Assembly: GCA_038496675.1 (NCBI GenBank)
Contig: CM076669.1
Span: 4,643,447 to 4,707,446, forward strand
DNA: 64,000 nucleotides
Direction of reading: 5' to 3'
Source of the DNA: Rachycentron canadum
Taxonomy: Eukaryota > Chordata > Actinopteri > Carangiformes > Rachycentridae
Shown here: positions 24,511-37,100 of the stretch, one piece after another
How positions within the stretch are numbered: position 1 is the stretch's first letter
Layout of the letters: every line of letters starts with the position of its first letter
Translations under genes and position numbers: made by a program
Notes under the pieces: model-generated
The model's database searches: none
What the model was told of the DNA's origin: nothing
Seen by the model: the letters and a program-made list of their open reading frames with translations, nothing else

Positions 24511-24971
24511 TGACTTTTAGCGACAGCCCCATCTGTTGGTAACAATTTTATACTGTGTGAATTGCTGAGAACTGGGAACACAATAACACTGCTATACAAG
24601 AAACACACACTGGGTTCAGATGATGTGGGGAACCTGTTGACTTGATCCTATAAATGACTTAGCTGAGCACAACTGATAAAAGCTCCAAAACTACTAAAAA
24701 ATAAGACCCAGGTTTGAAACAAATGCATATTATATTTAAAAAAAACAAAACATGGGATTTGAGATGACTCACCTCTCCGTTTAAACCAAGAAAAAACTTG
24801 AATTATAAAAAATAAAAAGGGACACTCACAGTATGAGTTTTAGCATCATAAAGTCACAGCTGTTAGCACTAGGTTGGAACTCACAAGCACCACCTACACT
24901 CTACCTATGATTTTGAAGTCATTAATGGAAATCAACACCTCTGTAAATGAGCAGAAAATATAATGCAGTGT

Positions 24972-25013
<42 letters not shown>

Positions 25014-28000
25014 CGGTACCTTAAGTTCCTCCTCCATCTCAGAAATCTTCCTTTCTAGAGCTCTTCTTTCCTGTGGGGTGGATGGCAACAGGTCAGCTCT
25101 GAAATTCACACACCGATCAGCACCAAACACACTCCAGGTGCTTCAGCTGCTATGTGTCTACACGCTGCATTAAAGTATAGAGGTGTGGAAGATGAAGTGA
25201 GGGTGTAGCGACAGCACACACACTTGAACACACGCATGTATTGTGAGGCGTCTACAAGCAACAGCCAGCTCAGACTTACATAGTGATTATAGATTATTTA
25301 TATGATGTAAAAAGAACAAGAATGAGTCGATAAATGGGGACGTAGATATTTAGAGGCTGTGTCGGATAGAAGTTAATGAAATGACTCAGACAGGGAGGTC
25401 AGAATGTCTTTTTTTGAACAAAAAAAAAAAAAAAAAAAAAAAAAGACATTCTTCGACTTTAACAGCCAGTGAGAAAAAAATGATACATGGGTGATGATGT
25501 CAGATGTGGCTTAGATTACAGCACAGGCTTTAAAATAATGGATGAGGTTCACAAATCTAGAGGTTATGATGTCATGGCTACACAGCTGCAGCTGAAGACG
25601 CCGGCGTGATTACTCTGAATGAGTGAAAACACACATGCACCGATTCTTTCAACACACAACTCAACAACCTATAATTGTTCCTACTTCCTTAACAAATTAA
25701 AAGATAAACACACACACACACACAAGAGAAAAGCAGTCTTGAGAATTGGTGACCACACGCTGCCTCTGAGGTTAAGATTTTAAAAAAAAAATGTGAGAAA
25801 GAGACAGTGGCAGTGTTCTGGGTGGCGAGGAGGAGGGAGGAAGTCCCTTTGACCCCGACTACAAGGGCATGTGTGAGACAACAGCCAGCAGCAGAGAGGA
25901 GGAGACTGATACAAAAACTCAGGGTTTAGATCATACCACCACCCAGATGATATTGGGGCCTGCTTGTAACCTTCAGACATAAACCCATTGGCAGTGTTAC
26001 CGTCACGTTTAGAGCAGGAACTTATCAGAGTATCTTAGATTTGTCGGCTCTACATTTAGTTTGAGACAAACTAGAGACAGAAGTTGTACAACTCTTCAGT
26101 ACGGTTCAAACAAAGGACATAATAAGAGAGCTGTGTATTTAAACTTTCATTACCCTTTTCTCCATCTCAAGCTGTGATCGGTCAGCGTAGCGTTCCTGCC
26201 TCTGCAAAGAGAAAACAATGGTATCGTGATATAAGAGACCTGATTTATCTTTTTCCATTATGTATAAGATTTTCACTCATCAACCGTGCGAGCTCGTCGC
26301 ACCTGTGTGGCCTTCTCTAGTTGTAGCTTCAAGTCTGCCAGCTCCAGGTCTGTGTCACGTAACTGGGCCTTCAACTTCTCATTCTCAGCTAAGATCTGCT
26401 CGTAGAGCTGCAGAGAGCGAGGGAGGCGAACATGCCAGTCAACGAATGCACGATCAAATCAGCCGCCGTATTTGGTGCCAAAAGAAAAGATTAGAGCCAA
26501 TAATTCTACCTTTTTATAGTCAGTGGTGTCGTCTCTGTCCAGTCGGCTTGAGTATGGCCTTCGGCTCTCACCATAGCTACGGCTAAAAAGAGTGTCATTG
26601 CGATCTAAGGATGAAGTGCTCTCATTCCTGAAACAGAAGGTACAGTCACGTATTTATAACTAACACACAGGTGCATAATAGATGACGGATAAGACTGAAC
26701 TTAATATAAAGGTGGTGACACATACCTGGACAATCTGTCACTCTGTAAGGAAACAAAAAAGCCAAGGTGAGCGTTAATGTCCATAGACAGAAAAGCATGA
26801 AATGAAGTCAAACTGTGATTCACATCAATGCAGAACTCGCACGTTAAAAAAAGTTCATTAAAACTAAAGCCTCTTCTGTCTCAGCTCTTGACCTTCACCT
26901 TCACTCACAGACTTCTACTACACACTAATAATACACATACATGCTTGGGCAGCGCTGCAGTCCCTGCCATAAGAATGGGCCCAGAAATCAGATATGGAGG
27001 TCAGGTTGTTGGGTCGAGCTTCTAGCTATTTTGAAATTGCAGCCTTCCTCAGGCGGAGGCACAACAACAAGAACACAACACTACAATCTAAGTCAAGAAT
27101 GCCTGAGAGCCTTTCAGGAAAATGACCAACCTAAAGTTCAGCTGATCAGATCAACAAAAGGCTTGTTAATATTCAATGCAGGACAGGAAATGTATTACTC
27201 AGACAAACCAATGTCTTTTCATGTGTTTTAATCATGATCTTAATAAAGCTCTCATCACCTCTCTGTCTCATAAACAGGAAGCATCCCAACATTTCCTATA
27301 ACTTTTAAGTCATGATAATTTCATCAGGCAAGGTTAAATCATTTGCAACCTACTTGTATGACTCCAAATATGTTTGACATGTTGCTGCTTTTTATTGAGA
27401 ATACTGAGCAGGAAAGGAACTCAGAAGCTTTTCCTGCAAGTGTTTGCAACATAATTGCTTGCTTCCTATTTATTGCTCTGTTGCAACCCCACCCTTTACG
27501 CTGTCCTACTGTAGGAGATAGCTGGCAGCCGTGTATGTCCTTCTCATCTCTGACTACTGTGCGTTTGATCTCCCATTCAAATAGGAAGTTCACCACAACA
27601 CTGTCCATTCTGCTCCATGCGTGGACAGTAAGACAGCATTTCATCGGCTATGACAACTTATAGGTTTCGTTTCACTATTATGTAACGAGAGGGTGAAATC
27701 CTTATTTAGAATGATTAGAAATTAGACTCATCTCATCACGCGTGTGCTATGACCCGGGGTGACCCAGACTTCCTTGCCTTTGTGCATCTGCATGTTTTGA
27801 AAACCTTATGATCTATAGCAGAAAATACTTGCAAGGTCGCACCAGCAACTGGACAATTACCGGAAGATGGAAACAATAAAAATTCAAAGGCCGCCGACAG
27901 TGAGAAGGAAAGATAAGAGGGAGGCGAGGAATTCGTAGCTGTGCAGGGCAGAGCAGTGGATATCAAAGACTTGTCGACCTGTCGGGGCCTTGACTACATG

Positions 28001-31000
28001 ACAAGACATGAGGAAGGACCAGAATAGAGAATAAACGCAGAGGGGCAGAAATCAAACGGAAGAGTCAGCGTACAAGAAAAGCAATAGGACTAGTTTAAAT
28101 TGACAGCCGGTCAAGAGGGCTATTACTTCAGTCAGCTTCATCTACTCTCTGCCCCGTCTGCGAGTGTGTGTTGAGTTACCTGTGGCTCTCCCTTGGTGCT
28201 GCCCTCCTCTGAGTCGGACTGCTGGTCAGGGTCATTTTCATCACCCTGAAATCAACAACAAAAAAAGAGGGTTAGAGAAAATGATCAAAGAAGAACAATC
28301 AGGGGTGTGCAAGTGTTATGTCACGAAGAGCGCCCTGAATGCTTAAACTTTCTATCGTTGTGTGCTGGTCTCTCACATCTTGGGTCCAGAAGGAGACCCC
28401 AGTGGAGCGTCTCTTCTCGCGGGGCCGCCTGCGATCCCGTATGGAGCGGGGCTGAGACTTGTCCTCTCCCTCCTTCTCCTCCTCCTTTTTGTCCGCTTCT
28501 GTGCATCGATGGCGACAAGGTAAATTAAAATACTAAAGCAAGTATCGATAAAATCCGTTCCTGTCATGCATCTCTTAAATATGAGCTTTTGACCTCTGCC
28601 CTGGATTTAATCTCAGAACAATAACCCCTATTACCATGACACCAAGAGGGCATATGCCCAAAAAGTAATCCTAATAAGAACTCAAACTGGACAAAAGAGA
28701 GGTCCAGGTTAACCGAGGCAATGATCTGACTACACAAAGTACAGTCAGGACAACTTGACTTGGCTCGAGTTCAGAGAAAGAAAGGAAAAAAAAAAAAAGG
28801 CTGTGGTCATGGGAAGAACAAAGTGGCCAGTGTTTCCTTAAGCTGCACAGACCAAAGCTGCTGCCTGTGTTCCCAGGGATGTTTCATGGATTTATTTGTT
28901 AAGAGAGAAGCTCCTTAATTTAAAAGACAACACACTCCTCTTTCTGTCACAACGCTCTTTATTGGCATGTGGTGGCTTGCCCATGTGAATGTGGACTTGC
29001 AGCAGATATCAGCACCAGGTGAAATTAAGAAGTCAAGCAGACAAATGCAGGGTCTAAGAGTTATTTCAGTTTCAGGGCAGTGATAGTTCAGGTAGTTAAA
29101 TATGGCTTAGTTGTATTAGCACACCTGACATCAAACAGGGTGTTGGACCAGCTTGGTTTAGGTTTAGTCTTTCTTTGCATTTTCATTATGTTAAATTGTA
29201 GCTCTAATACAGATAAACACTTCTCACTCCACCTTTTTTTTTTCCTTCTGGATTTGAATGGCACTGATTACTGACCTTTTTCCGTATCCCTGGATGAACG
29301 GCTATAGGAGGAGGTGATCCCCGTCAGACTGTTAGGCCTGTTGAGGGAGCTGGAACTGGAGGACAATGTGGTGCTAGAGTAGGATGGGGTGGAGACAGTG
29401 CTGACTGTGGAAATGGCAGAAGTGGAGGAGGAAGATGAAGGCCGATAACGCTGGAAGGGAGAGAGGGCGGGAGGGGAAAAAAGTCAAATCTTAAGGAGTG
29501 AATTATTGTGAAAGTTACAACAAAGGAATTATTCAATAAGAGATGAGCTGCTTTAAAAGGCAACACAGTCCATTTCCTGTCAACATAGCTCTTAATCAGC
29601 ACGTAGCAGTTAGTACCTCTTCAAAGCTGCGGTACTTCGATCGGTAATCGTCCTCCTTGGTCTCCGTCTCCTTCTTCTCTTCCTGCTTCTCCTTGTCCTG
29701 CTTCTCTTTCTCCTCCTTCTCCTCCTCGCGGGTCTTTGTGGTACGACTCCTGCCGATTGTTTTCTCAGCCTCTTGCAGGTCAGTCAGAGTCACACCCTGG
29801 AAGAAGAGGGATATGTTAAACTTCTAGATTTTGAGGCTGCTGATTGGATGGTTGGTTTTTTTATTTATAACCACAATCAAATTTTTAATATTCGTTCAAG
29901 CTCTGCAGTAAAAAGTCAGCCTTTGAAACGTGCCTTATGATGTTGAATTCACGGCCTCAGAGATCATGAAACGCTTGCAGTTCTTTCACAAGAAACAGAC
30001 TCAACCAACTAATTTGTTTAAATAGATGTGAGACTCATTTTCCGTGTAGGTGCTTTTTAAAAATATTTTTTAGGGGTGACATATAAAAGGAGACACAGGG
30101 TAACTAACCTGAGTGGACCTCCTCGACTGCCGAGCCTGTCTGGAGCGAGCTTTCCTCTGGGATTCTGACTCCTCGTCTCGCACCGGTGTCAGGTATGACC
30201 TGGAACACAAAGGCACAAACACACACACACAAAAAAAAAAAAGACACGCACAAGGTTAATCATTTGGCAAAAACATTAAGATCTAACAAGGATGACTCAA
30301 CATACAGCTTTCAGTTTGGTAATATGGCATCTTAAGGTCATTGTGATCAGAGAGGTGACTGCTTCAATTCACAGACTTCTGAGGCGGGTGACAAGCCCTC
30401 ACAAAAGAAATGCAAAAAATGTAATATTATGTATAACTGGTCAGTGGTTAAAACTGCCTGCATCCTGCAGCTCCCTCTTGCCAAGAGCAAGACTGCAGAT
30501 ATGATATACAGCTCCAGGTGTACATTCGTGGAGTGGTGTGAGTGTGAAGCAGATCTCTGTGTGAAAAAAAACATTGGAAGTGAATTTCCTGTAATGAAAG
30601 AGGAGGATATTGTTGAAAATTGTTTGAGTTAGATAAACATAAAGCGTTCCAAACAATCATTATACCTCCTTCAAGTTCAGTGGTAAAACAGGATTCAAAT
30701 CTCTGTGTTTAACCTTTGGGGAACAAATTTTGGGAAACAGCTTTTCTAGCACTTTCGCTTCAGTCTGCAGCATGTCTCTGTTGGCCACACGCACAACTAT
30801 GAACTTATGCAGTGGAGAGCGGAGACTTGGCCTTGAGGAAAATGTGCAGCTTCTGCCCACCTTCCTTATAAGGAGAAGTCACTGGAGCAGCCCAGGCCCT
30901 GAAACGGCCCTCGCTCCACTCCCACCATGACAGGTGGCTTATTTCAGCTCTCCAACAGGAAGACACACACTCGACCCCACTCCAACATGCAAACGCACAC

Positions 31001-31073
31001 TTTTCTGTGACACACTCTCACAGACAGACAAACTCCCCCTTCCCTTTCCACACTGTGTGTACAAAGCCAGAGA

Positions 31074-31161
<88 letters not shown>

Positions 31162-34100
31162 CCTGTTCTCAAACAGAGGAAATGCATCCGGATTACTGTT
31201 TGACTGATAGAGTCTCCTTAGGTTTAATGCCAGTATTTCTCACAAATGTTTACATTAAATATTTGATATCATTATCCAAACTGTCTGACCTCGAAAGTTT
31301 CATGAATATAGATAAACAAGCAAAAGTCTCCACTAAACCCAAAATAGCAACAGTGATAAACACACAACTCAACAACATCTGAACTAAAAACCGTTATCAA
31401 ACAAAATGATTAATATCCATCATATCTAAGGCTTATAACAAAAAGCAACACATAATCTACATTCCCCAGAAACAAACTATGCAAAAACGAAGCACAACTT
31501 AGTTATAATGTGAGGGAAATACAAATTGGCATATTTATTCACTTAAAAAGAAGATCAATGCGTTACCTGCGTCTTTCAGAGCCGGTGACAGTGCCAGTGG
31601 TGGTGGTCGTGGTGGATATGGCGGTGGTAGTAGTGGTCGATGTGGTGGTCGTAGTAGAGCCAGTGTTTATAGTGGGGATGACGGCAGCAGACTCCTTCTC
31701 CTTCTCCCTCTCTGCACTCTCCTCTGACCAGTACCTGGTTTACACACCAGCATTTTATTTAAAAACAGATACAGATAGAGAACTGCTTTCATAAAACTTT
31801 CTCTTTGAAGTAAATCCTTGCTTCTAGCAATTTAAGGGGTCAGATATTACAGCTTTTCTACATTGATATACAACATACTATGAAAATAGCTTTCTCTCTT
31901 TTTACAGGTTTTACAACTCCTCTCTCACCTGGAACTACAGGACACTGAGTGGCGGACTGGTTTTTCTGATTGACTGAATAAAAATATACCAGATTTCAGG
32001 TAAACCCTCACAGGTAAACTTTAATTATCCAGTGCAGCTGATACCCTTTAAACTCAAAACAAGGATGAAATACCTGAGGAACATGTTTCAACACTTTAGA
32101 AAAGTTGAAACGTACTGTGAAATAAATGACTGACTTGCAGTATTTACAAGTATACATGGAATACGGGCAAGTTATGAAATAGTTGCAAAGTCTTGACAGT
32201 ACTGTTCGTGTACCTGCTGGTGAGACTGGTGGAGCCAGTGCGTGTGGAAGAGGAGCCCAGGCTGGAGAGCAGGCCGCGATGGCCTGTGGGCGAGGTAACA
32301 GATGAGGAGGTGGTGGTGGTCGTGGACGAGGACGTGGTCGAGGAGCTCAAGTCCTCGTGTCTTCTGCCAAAAGAGCCGCTGTCGGATGAAAGAGTCGCCA
32401 GTGAGACAGAGCAGGAAACAAGTCGGGCTGTGTGAACGGCCTTAACGTTGATCACAGTCATTTCGTCAGATGATGTGATTATCAACTGACATAATCACAA
32501 GCTGATGCCTTGAGCTAAAATATTGAAGCACTGGTTTTCCATGAAATATTAATATTATGTTCAGAGTTTATTTTGTGGAATCCATCATCTTTCTACAAAG
32601 CCCAATTCTACAATAATTACTTGTGGACATACCAAGATAAAATACTTTGAAACATCACTTAAACTCATATATTCTCTATAACAAGTGTGTCCTGTTTGCA
32701 CTGATGCTTTTAGACATTTAACACCAAGCAGGTGACAGCTTTCTTCTTCTTCTTCTTCTTCTCCACGACAATCCCAGAGCCTATGTTGCATTATTGGCTG
32801 CAGGAGCTTGAAACATCTTTCAGTCTAAATGCTGCAGTTACAAGTTTCACCTGCTGCTAGCATCAGTGGTGACTCTGCATGACTTACAAACAAAAAGGAC
32901 CTATAACAAATAGGTTTAATGACCACAGTTGATCAAAAAAAAGTTTTAAATTAAACTGAAGGTACTTTCATTGATAGTGCAGTCGTGTCAGAATATTACA
33001 GCGACATCTGTGTTTGCAGACTTGTTAAAGAGAAAATCTGAACTGCTCTGATGAGTTTACTGGGTGGTTGAGCAACATATTCTTCACTAAAAGATTTTGG
33101 ACAAATTGATAACCTTGATCCAAACCAGACCAGATCAGGCTAGTCCTGAGTTTACATTTTAACAAGCACCTCTTCCAATATTCATTTGATCAGTAAATGA
33201 ACACAAAAACAAATGCACTTCAGCAGAGCAGAGACACACAGAGAGAGGACATGTGGGTGTAGAGACGGTGGTGTCCCCGGTGAGGCTGGTGTACCTGCGG
33301 TAAATGCTGTAAGACTGGTAGTGGGAGGCGGGTGGCTGCCAGGGTTTAGTATTACAGGTGTTAGGGTCCAAGCTGGAGGTGGACGAAGACTTGGCTGGCA
33401 CGTCCCGCGTGCTGCCGCTCCGCCCTAGCGCTAGCGTATGGGACGTGCTGGCGTGTTGGCAGGCAGGTGGGCGAGAGAGGCATGTTAGCGGTGGAGGCGC
33501 ACACACACGCACACACAGGTACAGTAAAACATACATATTTAAGACTAGCTTTGACACACTATTGGAGAATTCATGTCATATGGCACTAGTTGTTTTGGCA
33601 AATTCTGAAGTTTTGTTTAACTTCATTCTAAGACATATTGGCCAAGTTGCATATTGAGGATTTTTCTCATATGACATGAATGCAGCATAAATCCATGTCT
33701 AGGTTGTGTGCCACGACAAACCTTGAAAGTCAAGAGGGATATGCAGGCTTGTTAAAAAGCCTGAGTAATGGATTTAAACTCAGTGGCACAGAAACCTGAC
33801 AGGACAGGTACAGTCATGCAACAGACTCTGTGGCAGTGACAGGAAAAGGCATTTGGCTGATTTGCATGGCTTTCTCAGTAGCTGCTGCTGTGCACGGAAG
33901 CATGTATCTGATAACACAATCCAAGCAAAACGTACTGTAGATGACTGATAAACAACTCTAAGTGTTGTCTACACAGTAGTTTTTACTTCCAAAAGCTATG
34001 CAAGTCAACCTCATAATGGATCTACACATCAGATCAGATGGAGCAGAGATCTGATGATGAGATGAGGGATGGAGGTTTTGGCAGAGCTTTATGCCGCAGC

Positions 34101-37100
34101 CGAGGCTAACCTGCGCTGGTAGCTGGGGGTTCGGTTGGTAGAGGCGCTTCCTTCGCTGTTCTTCAGGTCGTCATCCCAGCGTCGTCGTGTGTAGGAGCCA
34201 CTACGTATCAGAGCAGTAGAGTCCCTGGGGAACCACAAGCTACAATAGTACCCTGGGCTTCCACAAAGAGATCCTGACATATACTGGATATGAGCTTATA
34301 CGTATTCTAGTCTTTCCCTTTATTAGGTCTGCCCTAATTAATCGTTACCAAATGCATTGCTGCAAAACGTGACGACATAGCCAAAAGCAGTTGCTTTGGG
34401 CTACACACACCATGCGGAGCATTGAGGCCTTATTCCTGCAACACACAGCAGTGGGCAGCAGGAGCTGCTCATGCCAATGCACGTTTGCACAGAGCCACTT
34501 GGCTCCAGGGCTTCACCTGTTTTCCTTCTCGTCAATGTCTGAAGTACTGGGCAATCTCCTGGGGATGGTGGGGGCCACATACGCAAACCGGGGTCCTTTG
34601 TCCTTTTCCTGTAGGCATAGGAACGGACAGGACACGCATTAGTGATTGTATATGGGAGAGATGTCAAATATCACTACTCCTATGTCACCTCACTCCTGGT
34701 ATGGCATTTCTGTCTGATATGAACTCTTATAGCATTTCATGGTAGCATTAAGCAATCACGTCAGTCCTAGTGTAAATTATTTATTCCTTATTAAAAGCAT
34801 AATAATCGTAGCCAGCTGGCAGCATGAGCACTCTGTAAAGGAGCTTATAATACAGTTAAAAAGGAAAGATGGTAACTTAATTATTACTATTAATGACTCA
34901 TCACATCCTGCAGTGTATTTATGTGTTACTTCCACCCAGACCCCAATCTGTAATTATGTGAGTGTGTTATGTGAACATCCTGGCGACCTAACAAATAAAA
35001 GAAAAATGTAAATGTGACTGCTGACCTTCTCTTTGTCTTTATTGTCCAGGGAAGAGGAGAGGCGAGGGCTGGAGGCCGAGCGCATCACCCCGGTCGTGTC
35101 CTTCTCCCTCTGAGCCTCCTTGGTGGCCGTGATCTCTGCCAGCGCCCCGTAGCTGCCCGTCTTCCTCAAACCCAGACGCCATGACGCTGGAGACTCGTCC
35201 TTCCTCTCCTCCTCCACTTTAGTTGAGACCTTTCCAGCAGGCTGAGTGACCTGAAAAAAGGCAGGGTGGGACAGTCGTTTCATATGCTGACACAGTCATT
35301 TAAAAGCATGAAAATTATGGCATTTTTAGTCATATTGGTGAGTAACACAAAAGTAGATAAGGTCAAAACTGTGGTAAAAATGGTTCAGATTAATGTCTAT
35401 GGGCTGCAAGTATAAGGTTTTAATGATGAGACCAGGAAGAGATGTTTTTAAGGAAGGACATGCCAGTTAAGAGCTACAATCACATCCAGATTCAGAGTAA
35501 AATTACACACCTGTACCTGACTGTACCCACTACTGGAATATAAATATATGTCCCTGAGCACATGCTATCCTCAAAAGGATGTAACTGTAATGCTCTTAAA
35601 GACAAGGTGTTGAAAGCTCTTTCAACCTGTCAGGATTTTAGGGTCCAAGTTACAGTTTTCACACAAGGTCTGGCAACACATACATTTTTAAAAGCTAGGA
35701 GAAGATGACAAGCAACTAGGGACAACACAGAAGCCACACAGACACAAAGTGAAAGCACAACTAGGGCAGTGCATTTGTTGATTACAAGTGAAAACAACAC
35801 CATGTCGGGTTGATGAGTGAAAGTCAGCAAGAGGGAGGTTCAATCGGCAAAACCTGGATCAGGCCAGGGTGGTTAGGGAGGTGTTAAGTAGTTTATCAGT
35901 GCACAGGTGCATGTAGGATGAGAGAACAACTCTGGTGCACACCAATGCCTCACCATAGGTTTTTTGGGCACTAGAGAAATGCCAGTTTTGCGCAAGCCTT
36001 GACGCCACAATGCAGGACAGCCTGGCTCCGCCACAGGCATGAGGGGAGTAATATATTCAAACTAAAGCCAATCAAGACAAGAGCCCAGGATGAGAAAGAC
36101 GCAGAAGAGAGGGAGAGGAGGACAGAGAGGTTGAGACAGAGAAAAAGCCAGGATAAGACAGAAGCAGCAGCAAAAGAAACACTTTATGGCAAGGACAGAT
36201 TTTTTTTTTTGAAAGCCTAGTCACACCACACAATGCTTACTGCCAAACCGGGGAGGGGGGGCTACCACTATTGTTCTCAGTTGGAATAAGCATCAGATCT
36301 GACAAACATCTGGTAGTGTCAAAACTGAACATTGTTAATGATTTTGCTCTTGTTAGACAGAAGACATTGTGATGTGTGAGCGCTAGGCTGGAAGAAGACG
36401 ATCATTGCAAGAAAAGGAAGCAGAAAAAAAAAAAAGAAAAAAGAAACAGCATTCAGGAAGTCTTGGACAGGTGGCAGCTGACTGAAGGACAGTGACTAAA
36501 GAGTGCTAACTCAGTAAAAGACTGTAAAAAGGTACCCTCCTTTTTAAAGAGACATTTGAAATTATGTAATCTGCAGGTGATTTTGCTTAAAGAAATAATA
36601 TATTATTCATATATGGAGTATATAGATATAGATAGAGTATATATAGAGCGTTAATTTTCAATGTAGCTTCTTGCAGCTAGCTCTAACACCAGACTCAAGG
36701 AAGCAGCCTTGTTGAAATTTACCAGGGTCACAAATGCTTTGCCTGATTCTGCCAGCAGAGGGCAGCAGACTCAACAGGGGGAAAAAAAAAAAAAACAACA
36801 CAACCAGCCCTTGTCCTAACAATCAACCCTATCTACTACTCTAAACACTAGCCAACTGATGTCCTAAGTCTTGTTGTAAACTGTTAACATCTTCCAGAAC
36901 TGGCCAGTTATCATCCCACCTGAGCAGCTTGCTGCCATGTTTGTTAAATGCTGGCAATGACTCTCTTTCTTTGGGCCTCTGTGACATTTGTTCGCTGTGT
37001 GTGTTCAGTGTCCTGCAGCATGAAGAGCAAATCATGGCAATGTTTGACGGCCTGGTGTATGAACAGCAAACTCATTTATGTAAACCCACCAGTGTCTTCA

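Larger units (their letters stand above)
20829..25019 (-). other. PPP1R12A: PPP1R12A last intron (4.2 kb) with an alternative exon
   Basis: This intron separates exon 25 from the zipper exon. It holds the alternative terminal exon, (GA)n tracts near the 3' end, a 28-nt A run at 24479 and a (TG)n tract at the 5' end. Two overlapping AATAAA (plus-strand 21988-21997) and one at 21093-21098 could end a transcript that uses the alternative exon. Nothing else is recognised. Confidence 0.8.

Noticed and set aside
30934..31207. Poly-THTH and CVCV frames
   Set aside because: Translations of the (CA)42 microsatellite.
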